Below are positions 52,002 through 63,299 of a stretch of DNA of 64,000 bases, one piece after another. Position 1 is the first letter of the stretch. Each line of letters starts with the position of its first letter. The notes beneath the pieces were generated by a model. It was not told where the DNA came from and searched no databases. It was given only the letters and a program-made list of their open reading frames with translations. This DNA is from Stutzerimonas stutzeri (GTDB taxonomy: Bacteria; Pseudomonadota; Gammaproteobacteria; Pseudomonadales; Pseudomonadaceae): NCBI RefSeq assembly GCF_009789555.1, contig NZ_CP046902.1, forward strand, positions 3,116,001 through 3,180,000. The letters are read 5' to 3'. The position numbers and the translations under genes were made by a program.

Positions 52002-54002
52002 TCATTGGAATGTCAGCTTCGCCCCCGCATAGATCGTCCGTCCTGGAGCGGGCTCGTAGTAGCGACCAAAATTATCGTTGATACGCAGGTTGTCGTAGTA
52101 GTCGCGGTCCAGCAGGTTGTCGATGCCGATGTAAGGCTCCCACCGCTGATCGCCCCATGCCAGTCGCCAGCCCAAGCGGGCGTTGGTTACTGCATAGCCG
52201 GGCACGCGGTCGAGGTTGGCGTTATCCGCGTATTGCTGGCCATAGGCATTGACGTTGACCCGTGCATACCAGTCGTCGCGGTCATAGCTGGCCTCGGCGA
52301 ACAGGCTCTGCCTCGGAATCCCGGGGATGCGGTTGCCGTCGTAGCCCTGGAATTGGTCGAAACGATAGCGGTTGTAGCTCCAGGCACCGGTCAATCGCCA
52401 ATAGCGACCCACCAGCCAGTCCCCGCTGAGTTCGACACCGTCGCGGCTGGAGCGGCCCGCGTTGGTGTAGAAGGTGCGCCCGTCGACTTCCGGGACCAGT
52501 TCGTCTTCGATGCGCATGCTGTAGAGCACCGCCTCGTAGCGCAATCCCCGGTGCTCGCCCTTGAAGCCTAATTCGCGGTTGACCGATTGTTCCGCGCCAA
52601 GTGATGGATTGAAGCCGCCCCCGGTTGGGTTGGCCATTTCGTTGATCGTCGGCGTCTCGAAGGATGTCGCGTAACGAACGTACGCCACATGATGGGCGTC
52701 CAGTTGCCGGCTCAGCCCCAGGCTGTAGTTCCAGTCTTCGAGGTTGCGTTCGCCGGAAGCATCGCCGTCGCTCAGGTAACGGTCCTTCGCCTCGAGCCGC
52801 ACACTGTCATAGCGCACGCCTGCGGTGAGCAACCAGGTATCGCCCAGGTTCACCTGATCCTCGATAAACACACCCCGGCTGTCCGCTGTTTCGCGCTGGC
52901 GCTGAGTAAGGGCGCCGGTGATGCCGCCAGGCAGGTTGTCGTTTCGGGAGCGGTCGTCGCGTTGGCTCTCCAGGTCCATTCCGGCGGTCAGCTGATGAGG
53001 TAGGCCCGCTAGTTCTCGATGAAAGGTGCGCTGGGCACCCACCCCGGCGAACCAGCGGTCATAGGCTGTCTGACCATTGGCCAGCAACGGGAGACGGTTG
53101 CTGAACTCGCGTTGGCCGTAGTAACTGCGCAACTGATAGGTATCGCCGCCTGCGGCCTGTCCATCCCAGACCAGCGAAAGCCGCTGCTGCTGGACGGTCT
53201 CGTCTGAATCGAACTGAAGGCTCTGCGGCCGCGCCTGGGAGCGGTCCGCCCGGACCTGATCCAGCGTCAGGCCACCGGGATCTTCGGCTCGGTTGTCGAT
53301 CGCATGCAGGGTGAGCCCGAGCGTGCCGCCCTCCCCCTGCCAGCGCAGCTTGCCGGTGAGGTGGTTGGTTTCGGCGGTCCCGTGCGTGCGGTAGCCGTCG
53401 AGCTGGGTGGCGTTGACCGCCAGCAAGGCGCCGAGCGACCCGGCGCTGCCACTGGTTTGCGCGCGCATGCGGCGATAGCCCAGCTCGCCGCCTGTCACCT
53501 CGACCTGCGTGAACGGCGTATCCCCTGGCTGCCGCGTCTGGATTGCCAAGACGCCACCGGCGGCATTGCCGTGGATGGTCGACGAGGGGCCGCGGATCAC
53601 CTCGATGCGCTCCACCAACGAGGTATCCAGCCCATCCATTTCGGTCTGCCCGTCAGGCATGGTCAGGGGCACCCCGTCGACCAGCACGCGTACGCCGCGA
53701 ACGCCAAAACTGGAACGGGACCCGAAGCCGCGAATCGACAAGCGCATGCCCTGCGCCAGGTTGTAGCGGCTCTGCGACAACGCCCCTGGAACCGGGCCCA
53801 GCAGGCTATCGAGGCTGAGCAACTGTTCGCCCGGATGGTTCTGCTCCGTCACGGCTGACACCGCCATCGGCAGCGTAAACCAGTCGGATTCCGCCCGTGG
53901 CGAACTCACCACCAAGGGGTCTAGCGTAAGCGGTTCAGCTGTCTGCGCGAGCAATGGCCCGGTTACCAACGAGAGCGATCCGGCAAGAAATAATCGGTAC
54001 AT
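52002..54002 (-). CDS. TonB-dependent outer-membrane receptor, PqqU/YncD-like
   Basis: A 666-residue receptor with a signal peptide (about residues 1-19), a TonB-box/plug region (LRLSIRGFGSRSSFGVRGVR, DGVPLTMPDGQ and IEVIRGPSSTIHGNAAGGV) and a 22-strand barrel ending in KLTFQ. Several segments closely follow E. coli YncD, now known as the PQQ importer PqqU: AEDPGGLT, SFETPTINE, NRIPGIPR, and NFGRYYEPAPGRT. It is divergent from a PQQ-dependent alcohol dehydrogenase gene, so uptake of the cofactor PQQ (or a related small molecule) is a fitting role, inferred from motif similarity and context. Confidence 0.8.
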   Translation of the reverse strand: MYRLFLAGSLSLVTGPLLAQTAEPLTLDPLVVSSPRAESDWFTLPMAVSAVTEQNHPGEQLLSLDSLLGPVPGALSQSRYNLAQGMRLSIRGFGSRSSFGVRGVRVLVDGVPLTMPDGQTEMDGLDTSLVERIEVIRGPSSTIHGNAAGGVLAIQTRQPGDTPFTQVEVTGGELGYRRMRAQTSGSAGSLGALLAVNATQLDGYRTHGTAETNHLTGKLRWQGEGGTLGLTLHAIDNRAEDPGGLTLDQVRADRSQARPQSLQFDSDETVQQQRLSLVWDGQAAGGDTYQLRSYYGQREFSNRLPLLANGQTAYDRWFAGVGAQRTFHRELAGLPHQLTAGMDLESQRDDRSRNDNLPGGITGALTQRQRETADSRGVFIEDQVNLGDTWLLTAGVRYDSVRLEAKDRYLSDGDASGERNLEDWNYSLGLSRQLDAHHVAYVRYATSFETPTINEMANPTGGGFNPSLGAEQSVNRELGFKGEHRGLRYEAVLYSMRIEDELVPEVDGRTFYTNAGRSSRDGVELSGDWLVGRYWRLTGAWSYNRYRFDQFQGYDGNRIPGIPRQSLFAEASYDRDDWYARVNVNAYGQQYADNANLDRVPGYAVTNARLGWRLAWGDQRWEPYIGIDNLLDRDYYDNLRINDNFGRYYEPAPGRTIYAGAKLTFQ

Positions 54003-54345
54003 GGTTAAACCTTGTTGTTAGGTGCTTTGCTGCCGCAGGCCTCTGTTGCCAGGCGGACGGCTCACGAGCCATGAACGCCCTCAGGACGAAGGGATTGCAG
54101 TCTTAAGCCCAGGCGCACCGGAGCGCGTTTTTAAAGTACAGAAACGCCCTGATGCGGAAAACCCTGCAAATGCCTGCGCATCATCAAGGCAACGCACATG
54201 CCAAGCGAGCGTGAAGACTTACCGTTTTGCCGTTTGCGCCGCCGAAACAGCCCTACGGCTGCCTTTTCAACTGCCCAGCAACCCGTTTTGAACCGCCGCC
54301 GCGTTGCCCAACCTGCTGCCGCCGCGCCTGCCGACGCCGCAACCT

Positions 54346-54363
54346 TGTCGCAGAAACGCGACA
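54346..54363. promoter_or_regulatory. upstream palindrome 1, candidate activator site
   Basis: TGTCGC and GCGACA flank a six-base spacer, a perfect inverted repeat about 110 bp ahead of the sigma-54 promoter. The spacing is normal for enhancer sites of sigma-54 activators such as the AcoR-type protein encoded at 58293. Confidence 0.5.
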
Positions 54364-54377
54364 GTTGCTGCAGCCGT

Positions 54378-54393
54378 GCAACGGTCCGGTTGC
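54378..54393. promoter_or_regulatory. upstream palindrome 2, candidate activator site
   Basis: GCAAC and GTTGC flank a six-base spacer, followed directly by GACA, so the right half resembles that of palindrome 1 (GCGACA). It lies 32 bp, about three helical turns, downstream of palindrome 1. Confidence 0.45.
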
Positions 54394-54472
54394 GACAGAC
54401 CGCTTCAACCGCGCCGGCCCCTGCTCGCGCAAGGCCGCGCCGCCACTGGCTCTGCAGCCAGATCGGAACGAC

Positions 54473-54488
54473 TGGCACAGCGGTTGCT
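54473..54488 (+). promoter_or_regulatory. sigma-54 promoter of the PQQ alcohol dehydrogenase gene
   Basis: TGGCACAGCGGTTGCT matches the -24/-12 consensus TGGCACRNNNNTTGCW at every specified base. The start site would be near 54499, about 47 bp ahead of the dehydrogenase ATG. It implies control by an enhancer-binding protein, for which the AcoR-like gene at 58293 is the obvious candidate. The rest of 54003-54545 is non-coding and carries the divergent receptor promoter. Confidence 0.8.
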
Positions 54489-54545
54489 CTCCCTGAAGTA
54501 CCTGCCCCACGGGGCGGCCAGACCAATAACAAGAGAGAGCCTGCG

Positions 54546-56702
54546 ATGAAACAATTCGATCCCTATTCGGGCCGACGGCCCACCGCCCTGCTTGGCGCCG
54601 GCCTTGCCGCCCTGCTATCCCTGCCACTGCACGCCGCCGACGTTGACGGCAAGCGCATCGCCAATGCCGACGCCGAACCCGGTAACTGGATGAGCCATGG
54701 GCGCGACTACGGCGAGCAGCGCTACAGCCCGCTGAAGAAGATCACCGATGACAACGTCGGCGAACTCGGCCTGGCCTGGAGCTACAAGCTGGACATCGAC
54801 CGCGGCGTGGAAGCCACGCCCATTGTGGTCGACGGCGTGATGTACACCACCGGCCCCTTCTCCATCGTCTATGCGCTCGACGCGCGCACCGGCAAGGAAA
54901 TCTGGACGTACGACCCAAAGTCCGACCGCTCCCGCGCGGGTGAGGCCTGCTGCGATGCGATCAACCGCGGCGTCGCCGTGTGGAAGGGCAAGGTCTACGT
55001 CGGCGTGCTCGACGGCCGCCTGGAAGCCATCGATGCCAAGACTGGCGAGCGCGTCTGGTCGGTCGATACCCGCTACGACAAGGCCCGCAGCTACTCCATC
55101 ACTGGCGCGCCACGTGTGGTCAACGGCAAGGTGGTGATCGGCAACGGCGGCGCTGAGTTCGGCGTGCGCGGCTATGTCACCGCCTACGATGCCGAGACCG
55201 GTGATCAGGCCTGGCGCTTCTTCACCGTACCGGGAGATCCGGACAAGCCGGCCGAAGGCAAGGGCATGGAAATCGCCAAGAAGACCTGGCACGGCCGTGC
55301 CTTCGTCGAACAAGGCGGCGGCGGTACCGCCTGGGACTCCTTCGCCTACGATCCGGAGCTGAATCTACTCTATATCGGTGTCGGCAATGGCTCGCTGTGG
55401 GACCCGATCTGGCGCAGCGAAGGCAAGGGCGACAACCTCTTCCTCTCCTCGATCGTCGCGGTCAACGCCGACACTGGCGAATACGTCTGGCATTACCAGA
55501 CCACGCCGGGCGATGCCTGGGATTACACCGCCACGCAGCACATGATCCTGGCTGACCTCAAAATCGAGGGCAAACCGCGCAAGGTACTGATGCAGGCGCC
55601 GAAGAACGGCTTCTTCTACGTCATCGACCGCGCCACCGGCGAACTCCTGTCTGCCGAGAACATCGTGCCGATCAACTGGGCCAAGGGTGTGGATCTGAAG
55701 ACCGGCCGGCCCATCGTCGACGACGAAGCCGCCGCTTATTGGAAGGGTGAGAAAAAGGCCAAGCTGGTCCAGCCGGGCTTCTGGGGCGCGCATGACTGGC
55801 ACCCGATGTCCTACAGCCCAGATACCGGGCTGGTCTACATTCCAGCGCACATCATGTCCGCCTGGTACGAGCACGTGCCGGATGCGCCGGCGCGCAACAA
55901 GTTCAAGAGCATGTACCAGCTGGGCCTGAAGACCGGGATGATGCCCGAGGATCCGGAAGGTCTCGGCAAGTACGCCGACACCTGGTCCGGCAAGCTGATC
56001 GCCTGGGACCCGGTCAAGCAGCAACAAGCCTGGGAAGTGCCCTACGTCACCATCTTCAACGGCGGCACCCTGAGCACCGCCGGCAACCTGGTCTTCGAAG
56101 GCAGCGCCGATGGGCGCGTGATTGCCTACGCCGCCGACACCGGCAAGAAGCTGTGGGAGCAGCCCGCTGCCAGCGGTGTCATGGCCGCGCCCATCACCTA
56201 CAGCGTCGATGGCGAGCAGTACGTGACCTTCATGGCCGGCTGGGGCGGCGCCTTCTCAACCTTTGCCGGCGCCCTTTCGCTGCGCGCCGGTGTGCAGCCC
56301 TACGCCCAGGTGCTGACCTACAAGCTCGGCGGTACCGCCGAACTGCAGGAACCAGCGCCGCGTGAAGATGCACCCAAGCCACCGCCATTGACTGCCGACG
56401 CGGCTACGGTCGAGGCCGGCGCCAAGCTGTACGACGGCTACTGCTCGCAATGCCACGGCATCCACGCGGTCAGCGGCGGCGTGCTGCCGGACCTGCGCAT
56501 GCTCGCCCCGGAAAAGCATGAGCAGTTCCTCGGCATTCTCCACGGCGCGCGCATTCCCGATGGCATGCCGTCGTTTGCTGAGGCGTTCAGCATGGACCAG
56601 ATGGAGCAGATCCATCAGTACCTGATCAAGCGTGCCCACGACCGCGTGAAGCACGGCCCGAACGACCTGCCGCAGCCGACCCAGAAAACGGCCAGCAACT
56701 GA
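54546..56702 (+). CDS. quinohaemoprotein (PQQ/haem c) alcohol dehydrogenase, periplasmic
   Basis: A 718-residue enzyme from the ATG at 54546, with signal peptide ALLGAGLAALLSLPLHAAD. The eight-bladed PQQ propeller has tryptophan-docking repeats, the vicinal disulfide pair in GEACCDAINRG that lies over PQQ, and W and D residues typical of ethanol/methanol-type dehydrogenases. A C-terminal cytochrome c domain carries the haem site YCSQCHGIH near residue 635 and an axial Met (GMPSF). It oxidises primary alcohols or diols to aldehydes and feeds electrons to the respiratory chain. The next gene, 16 bp downstream, is an aldehyde dehydrogenase, giving an alcohol-to-acid pathway. Longer upstream starts were rejected for lack of signal peptide. 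Confidence 0.92.
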   Translation: MKQFDPYSGRRPTALLGAGLAALLSLPLHAADVDGKRIANADAEPGNWMSHGRDYGEQRYSPLKKITDDNVGELGLAWSYKLDIDRGVEATPIVVDGVMYTTGPFSIVYALDARTGKEIWTYDPKSDRSRAGEACCDAINRGVAVWKGKVYVGVLDGRLEAIDAKTGERVWSVDTRYDKARSYSITGAPRVVNGKVVIGNGGAEFGVRGYVTAYDAETGDQAWRFFTVPGDPDKPAEGKGMEIAKKTWHGRAFVEQGGGGTAWDSFAYDPELNLLYIGVGNGSLWDPIWRSEGKGDNLFLSSIVAVNADTGEYVWHYQTTPGDAWDYTATQHMILADLKIEGKPRKVLMQAPKNGFFYVIDRATGELLSAENIVPINWAKGVDLKTGRPIVDDEAAAYWKGEKKAKLVQPGFWGAHDWHPMSYSPDTGLVYIPAHIMSAWYEHVPDAPARNKFKSMYQLGLKTGMMPEDPEGLGKYADTWSGKLIAWDPVKQQQAWEVPYVTIFNGGTLSTAGNLVFEGSADGRVIAYAADTGKKLWEQPAASGVMAAPITYSVDGEQYVTFMAGWGGAFSTFAGALSLRAGVQPYAQVLTYKLGGTAELQEPAPREDAPKPPPLTADAATVEAGAKLYDGYCSQCHGIHAVSGGVLPDLRMLAPEKHEQFLGILHGARIPDGMPSFAEAFSMDQMEQIHQYLIKRAHDRVKHGPNDLPQPTQKTASN

Positions 56703-56718
56703 CCCTCAGGAGACCGAC

Positions 56719-58155
56719 ATGACTGATCCAATTACCTACCAGAACTACATCGACGGCGCCTTCGTCGCCTGCGACAGCCTCATCGAAGTGCGCAACCCCG
56801 CCACCGGCGCGGTGCTTTCCCGGGTGCCGGAATCAGACGCCGCCAGCGCCGAACGCGCCGTAACCGCCGCCCGCGCCGCGCAGAAGAGCTGGAGTCAGAA
56901 GCCCGCCATCGAACGTGCCGGCTACCTGCGCGCCATCGCCAGCAAGATTCGCCAGAACGCCGAGCGTCTGGCTCGCGTCATCACCGAGGAAGGCGGCAAG
57001 ATCCAGAGCCTGGCGCTGGTGGAAGTCAACTTCACCGCCGACTACCTCGACTACATGGCCGAGTGGGCGCGGCGTATCGAGGGCGAGATCATCACCAGCG
57101 ACCGTCCGGGCGAGAACATCTTCCTGTTCCGCAAACCGCTGGGCGTGGTGGCCGGCATCCTGCCGTGGAACTTCCCGTTCTTCCTGATCGCCCGGAAGAT
57201 GGCGCCCGCGCTGGTGACCGGCAACACCATCGTCATCAAGCCCAGCGAGGAAACGCCGAACAACTGCTTCGAATTCGCCAAGCTGGTGGCCGAGACCGAC
57301 CTGCCCAAGGGTGTGTTCAACGTGGTCTGCGGCAGCGGTGCCGGCGTCGGCAGCGCGCTGACCACCAGCGACAAGATTGACATGATCAGCTTTACCGGCA
57401 GCGTCGGCACCGGCCAGCGGATCATGGCCGCCGCCGCGCAGAACGTCACCAAGCTCAACCTGGAGCTGGGCGGCAAGGCCCCGGCGATCGTCATGAACGA
57501 CGCGGACCTGGACCTGGCCGTAACCGCCATTCGCGCCTCGCGCATCATCAACACCGGGCAAGTGTGCAACTGCGCCGAGCGCGTCTACGTGCAGCGCGGC
57601 GTGGCCGAGCAGTTCATCGAGCGCATCGCCGGCGCCCTGGCCGAGACGCGCTACGGCGACCCCATCGCCCAGGCGGACGTGGAAATGGGCCCGCTGATCA
57701 ACGAGGCCGGGCTGCGCAAGGTCGAGCAGATGGTGCGTACCGCACAGAGCCAAGGCGCGCAGGTGATCACCGGCGGCGCCTTGGCGGACCTGGGCAAGGG
57801 CTTCCACTACCAGCCGACGTTGCTCGCCAACTGCTCGCACGACATGGAGATCATGCGCCAGGAAGTCTTTGGCCCGGTACTGCCGGTGCAGATCATCGAC
57901 GACCTGGACGAAGCCATCGCCCTGGCCAACGACTGCGAGTACGGCCTGACCTCCTCGATCTATACCCGCGACCTCTCCACCGCGATGAAGGCCGCGGCCG
58001 GTCTGGACTTCGGCGAAACCTACATCAACCGAGAGAACTTCGAGGCGATGCAAGGCTTTCACGCCGGGGTGCGCAAGTCCGGCATCGGTGGCGCCGACGG
58101 CAAGCACGGCCTGTACGAGTACACCCATACTCACGCGGTGTATGTGCAAAGCTGA
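56719..58155 (+). CDS. aldA: AldA-type aldehyde dehydrogenase (lactaldehyde/glycolaldehyde)
   Basis: A 478-residue NAD-dependent aldehyde dehydrogenase. Key features are PWNFPFFLI, SFTGSVGTGQ, LELGGKAPAIV (general base Glu) and the nucleophile in NTGQVCNCAERVYVQ. NTGQVCNCAERVYVQ, MGPLIN, and the tail ETYINRENFEAMQGFHAG with KSGIGGADGKHG are nearly the same as in E. coli AldA, which oxidises lactaldehyde and glycolaldehyde. AGGAG precedes the ATG. It forms an operon with the PQQ alcohol dehydrogenase under the sigma-54 promoter and ends at a strong terminator. Confidence 0.92.
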   Translation: MTDPITYQNYIDGAFVACDSLIEVRNPATGAVLSRVPESDAASAERAVTAARAAQKSWSQKPAIERAGYLRAIASKIRQNAERLARVITEEGGKIQSLALVEVNFTADYLDYMAEWARRIEGEIITSDRPGENIFLFRKPLGVVAGILPWNFPFFLIARKMAPALVTGNTIVIKPSEETPNNCFEFAKLVAETDLPKGVFNVVCGSGAGVGSALTTSDKIDMISFTGSVGTGQRIMAAAAQNVTKLNLELGGKAPAIVMNDADLDLAVTAIRASRIINTGQVCNCAERVYVQRGVAEQFIERIAGALAETRYGDPIAQADVEMGPLINEAGLRKVEQMVRTAQSQGAQVITGGALADLGKGFHYQPTLLANCSHDMEIMRQEVFGPVLPVQIIDDLDEAIALANDCEYGLTSSIYTRDLSTAMKAAAGLDFGETYINRENFEAMQGFHAGVRKSGIGGADGKHGLYEYTHTHAVYVQS

Positions 58156-58171
58156 GTGATTTGAGCTGACC

Positions 58172-58200
58172 AAGAACCCCGCCCCGGCGGGGTTCTTTTT
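58172..58200 (+). terminator. rho-independent terminator after aldA
   Basis: AAGAACCCCGCC, a two-base loop CC and GGCGGGGTTCTT form a perfect 12-bp stem followed by TTT, 16 bp past the aldA stop. Confidence 0.9.
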
Positions 58201-58292
58201 ACGCGATCGAGCGACGACTAGCGGCTGACCCTAGGGTGGACCGAGAGGCGCTCCGCTTCAGCCCACCGAAAACACCGAGTCGCCTGCGAGCA

Positions 58293-60206
<1,914 letters not shown>

Positions 60207-60603
60207 GCGGGACTCCAAACAAGGCGCCGAGTCGGGCCAAGCGTAATTGTTCGTAACGGCTGTGCAAACAGCCAAAACCAAGCCTAGCACGGCCGCTTCG
60301 CGCCGCACCGCCCGAGCCGTTTATTCGAGTCAACAGCTTCGGTAGTTCGGGAGGTGAGATTGGCCACCCAGGGCTGCGGCAAGATTGGCATCGGCTGCGC
60401 AAGCCAAGCGGCTACATGCCATGCGGCTCAATTGCTCGTTGGCTAGCCTCCGGGGGTTTCGCCCTCATGATGAGACTGTGCCAAACAGCGACATGGGATC
60501 ACCGGAGGGCTGAGTCTTTCCTCTCCCGTGAGGCCCCGCGTGCCGTCTGGTTCATATCGCTCGTCCTGTTCGGCGAAAAAAATCGTGCGCCGCTCGAAGC
60601 CGG
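60207..60603. other. gap between the activator and the GntR gene
   Basis: No gene can be supported in these 397 bp. It includes the promoter of the activator gene on the right side of 60206. Confidence 0.4.
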
Positions 60604-61428
60604 TTATCCACCGGCGGACAATCTGCCGACTGGGCCTGCACGCAGCTTCTGTGCCTGGATATAGGCTTCCTTGGACGGCGACAAATGTTCACGACACAGC
60701 GATACCAACGCGTCCACGTCGCCGCCTCGCAAGGCGTTTATCAACGCCCAGTGGTCCTGCCGAGAGCGTTCGAGTTGGGTCGGCATGGCGATGGTCGACG
60801 AGCGCATCGAGTGGGCTCGCTGCGCATGATTGCTGATGGCCTCGACCAGTACCGGGTTCTCCGCCAGGCTGAACAGCTCTCGGTGAAAGCGCACGTTCAG
60901 GCGAAATACCTGGCGTAGATCGCCACGCTCCACCGCATCATCATGGGCGTGCTGGATCGCCAGCAGCGTCTGCAGGCGGTCTTCGGGGACCGGCAGCTGG
61001 ATAAGCCGGACACAGTGGGTTTCCAGCAGCTCGCGGACCTCGTAGAGATGCTCGACCTCCTCGATCGTATAGGCCTTCACCAGTGCGCCAATATTGCGTT
61101 TGCGTTCGACGAGCCCCATTTGTTCGAGTTCGGCGAGCACGTTACGTACCGCATGGCGCTTGAGCCCGAAGCGCGCCATCAGGTCGTCCTCGACCAGGCG
61201 CTCGCGCGGGTGCAGCGTGCCGAGCACGATCTCTTCTTCCAGCGTTTCGATGACCGAGTGCGGGCTGATACCTGCATCGGAAACCGGCGTTACTTGCGTT
61301 TCATCCAAGGGCGTTTCCAGCGGCTGATCGAACTTACCTGGAGGACTATAGAGGGATTCTGAAACGGCCTCAACGGAGGCGCCCGCATGGGTTGCCACGG
61401 TATTCATATCGTGGCTAAATGCGCCCAT
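60604..61428 (-). CDS. GntR-family (FadR/FCD) transcriptional regulator
   Basis: A 274-residue repressor-like protein. A disordered leader of about 50 residues is followed by a winged helix (EEIVLGTLHPRERLVEDDLMARFGLKRHAVRNVLAELEQMGL region, residues 63-110) and an all-helical FCD ligand-binding domain (LYEVRELLETHCVRL, FHRELFSLAENPVLVEAI and HWALINALRGGDVDALV), with Asp and His residues that bind a metal and an organic acid in related proteins. It is divergent from the dehydratase gene with only 38 bp between them, so it very likely controls that gene and its own. The start could be 61407 instead of 61428. Confidence 0.88.
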   Translation of the reverse strand: MGAFSHDMNTVATHAGASVEAVSESLYSPPGKFDQPLETPLDETQVTPVSDAGISPHSVIETLEEEIVLGTLHPRERLVEDDLMARFGLKRHAVRNVLAELEQMGLVERKRNIGALVKAYTIEEVEHLYEVRELLETHCVRLIQLPVPEDRLQTLLAIQHAHDDAVERGDLRQVFRLNVRFHRELFSLAENPVLVEAISNHAQRAHSMRSSTIAMPTQLERSRQDHWALINALRGGDVDALVSLCREHLSPSKEAYIQAQKLRAGPVGRLSAGG

Positions 61429-61431
61429 CAG

Positions 61432-61446
61432 ATTATTGATAATAAT
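61432..61446. promoter_or_regulatory. inverted repeat between the GntR and dehydratase genes, likely operator
   Basis: ATTATT and AATAAT flank a three-base centre in the 38-bp divergent gap. The AT-rich dyad and its position make it a good candidate for the GntR-family regulator's own binding site. Confidence 0.5.
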
Positions 61447-61466
61447 ATCGACAAAGGTGGAATCCG

Positions 61467-63224
61467 ATGGTGGACAAGAAAACAGACGATGCCGTGGTCG
61501 TACCGACGGGCCTGCGCAAGGGGCTCACGAATTACGGGGATACCGGCTTCTCGCTCTTTTTGCGCAAGGCGTTCATCAAGGGCGCCGGCTATACGGACGA
61601 TGCGCTGGACCGCACCATCGTTGGCATCGTCAACACCGGTAGCGGTTACAACCCTTGCCACGGCAACGCACCGCAACTGATCGAGGCGGTCAAACGCGGC
61701 GTGATGCTGGCCGGCGGACTCGCAATCGACTTCCCCACCATCTCCATCGGTGAAAGCTTTTCCACGCCGACCAGCATGTACTTGCGCAACCTGATGTCGA
61801 TGGACACGGAAGAAATGATCCGGGCACAGCCCATGGACGCCGTGGTGCTCATTGGTGGCTGCGACAAGACCGTACCGGCACAGCTGATGGGCGCCGCCTC
61901 GGCAAACATCCCCACCGTGCAACTGATCACCGGCTCCATGTTGACGGGCGGCCACCGTGGCGTGCGCGTCGGTGCCTGTACCGATTGCCGACGTTACTGG
62001 GGACAGTACCGTGGCGAGGAGATCGACGAGGCTGAGATCGTCGAGGTCAATTCGAAGCTGGTTGCCAGTGTCGGAACCTGCTCGGTCATGGGGACCGCCA
62101 GCACCATGGCTTGTATCGGCGAGGCGCTGGGAATCGTGTTGCCCGGTGGAGCGACGCCGCCGGCTGTTACCTCCGATCGCATGCGCATTGCCGAACTCAC
62201 CGGCAAGCAAGCCGTCGAAATGGCCCGCAGCCAACTCACGCCCGACAAGATCCTCACGCCCAAGGCGTTCGAGAACGCCCTGCGCGTGCTGCTGGCCATC
62301 GGTGGCTCCACCAACGGGATCGTGCACCTGACCGCCATTGCCGGACGCATGGGCTATGACATCGACCTGGAGGCGTTCGATCGCATGAGCCGGGACACTC
62401 CGGTACTGGTCGACCTCAAGCCGTCCGGGCAGCACTACATGGAAGATCTTCATCGCGCAGGCGGCCTGCAGACGGTACTGCGCGAACTGCGTCCGTTGCT
62501 CCATCTCGACGCGCTGACCGTAACCGGTCGCACATTGGGCGAAGAGCTGGACCAGGTGCCGGCATTCAAGCAGGACGTGGTGCGCAGCGTGAAGGACCCG
62601 ATCTATCCGGTCGGTGGCATCGCGTTTTTGCGCGGCAGCCTTGCGCCCGAAGGCGCCATCATCAAGCAATCGGCCGCCGACGCCACGCTGATGGAGCACG
62701 AAGGCCGTGCAGTCGTGTTCGAAAACTCCGAGGATCTGGCCCGGCGCCTGGACGATCCTGACCTGGACGTAAACGCCGACGATGTGCTGGTGCTCAAGAA
62801 TATCGGCCCGATTGGCGCGCCCGGCATGCCTGAAGCGGGCTACCTGCCGATTCCGAAAAAGCTCGCGCGCGCTGGCGTCAAGGACATGGTGCGGATATCC
62901 GACGGCCGCATGAGCGGCACCGCTGCCGGAACCATCGTGCTGCATGTCACGCCGGAGGCTGCATTGGGCGGACCGCTCGCGTTGGTGCGCAGTGGCGATC
63001 GGATTCGCTTGAGTGTCTCCGAGCGCCGCATCGACCTGCTGGTAGCCGAGGATGAACTCGAGCGCCGGCGCGCCGCCCTTGTGCTGCCCAAACCCCAGAA
63101 CGCCGAGCGCGGTTATCGCAAGCTCTTCTTCGAACAGATCACCCAGGCCGACAAAGGCTGCGATTTCGACTTCCTGCGTCCGCCGACCATGCAAGGCCGG
63201 GTCCCGGGTGGTTCCAGCGACTGA
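61467..63224 (+). CDS. IlvD/Edd-family sugar-acid dehydratase
   Basis: A 585-residue iron-sulphur dehydratase with the cluster cysteines in YNPCHGN (residue 65), GGCDKTVPAQL (residue 133) and GTCSVMGTAST (residue 205). The C-terminal domain has ISDGRMSGT with the catalytic Ser region. The form resembles pentonate dehydratases (L-arabonate or D-xylonate type) more than the branched-chain enzyme IlvD. It removes water from a 2,3-dihydroxy sugar acid to give a 2-keto-3-deoxy acid. The context of a GntR regulator upstream and a GntP permease downstream supports sugar-acid catabolism. The exact substrate is unknown. Confidence 0.85.
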   Translation: MVDKKTDDAVVVPTGLRKGLTNYGDTGFSLFLRKAFIKGAGYTDDALDRTIVGIVNTGSGYNPCHGNAPQLIEAVKRGVMLAGGLAIDFPTISIGESFSTPTSMYLRNLMSMDTEEMIRAQPMDAVVLIGGCDKTVPAQLMGAASANIPTVQLITGSMLTGGHRGVRVGACTDCRRYWGQYRGEEIDEAEIVEVNSKLVASVGTCSVMGTASTMACIGEALGIVLPGGATPPAVTSDRMRIAELTGKQAVEMARSQLTPDKILTPKAFENALRVLLAIGGSTNGIVHLTAIAGRMGYDIDLEAFDRMSRDTPVLVDLKPSGQHYMEDLHRAGGLQTVLRELRPLLHLDALTVTGRTLGEELDQVPAFKQDVVRSVKDPIYPVGGIAFLRGSLAPEGAIIKQSAADATLMEHEGRAVVFENSEDLARRLDDPDLDVNADDVLVLKNIGPIGAPGMPEAGYLPIPKKLARAGVKDMVRISDGRMSGTAAGTIVLHVTPEAALGGPLALVRSGDRIRLSVSERRIDLLVAEDELERRRAALVLPKPQNAERGYRKLFFEQITQADKGCDFDFLRPPTMQGRVPGGSSD

Positions 63225-63299
63225 TCTCACTCAGCGCTTGCGCATGCGCCGGGGCACCGGCGCGCTTTTACGCTCCTCACAATAACAATCGGAGTCCGA

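Noticed and set aside
54198..54545. Upstream extension of the PQQ alcohol dehydrogenase
   Set aside because: It covers the sigma-54 promoter and palindromes, and would bury the signal peptide.
61428..63230. 600-codon minus-strand frame opposite the dehydratase
   Set aside because: The plus strand has the three cluster cysteines and catalytic motifs of IlvD/Edd; the minus frame shows no family features.
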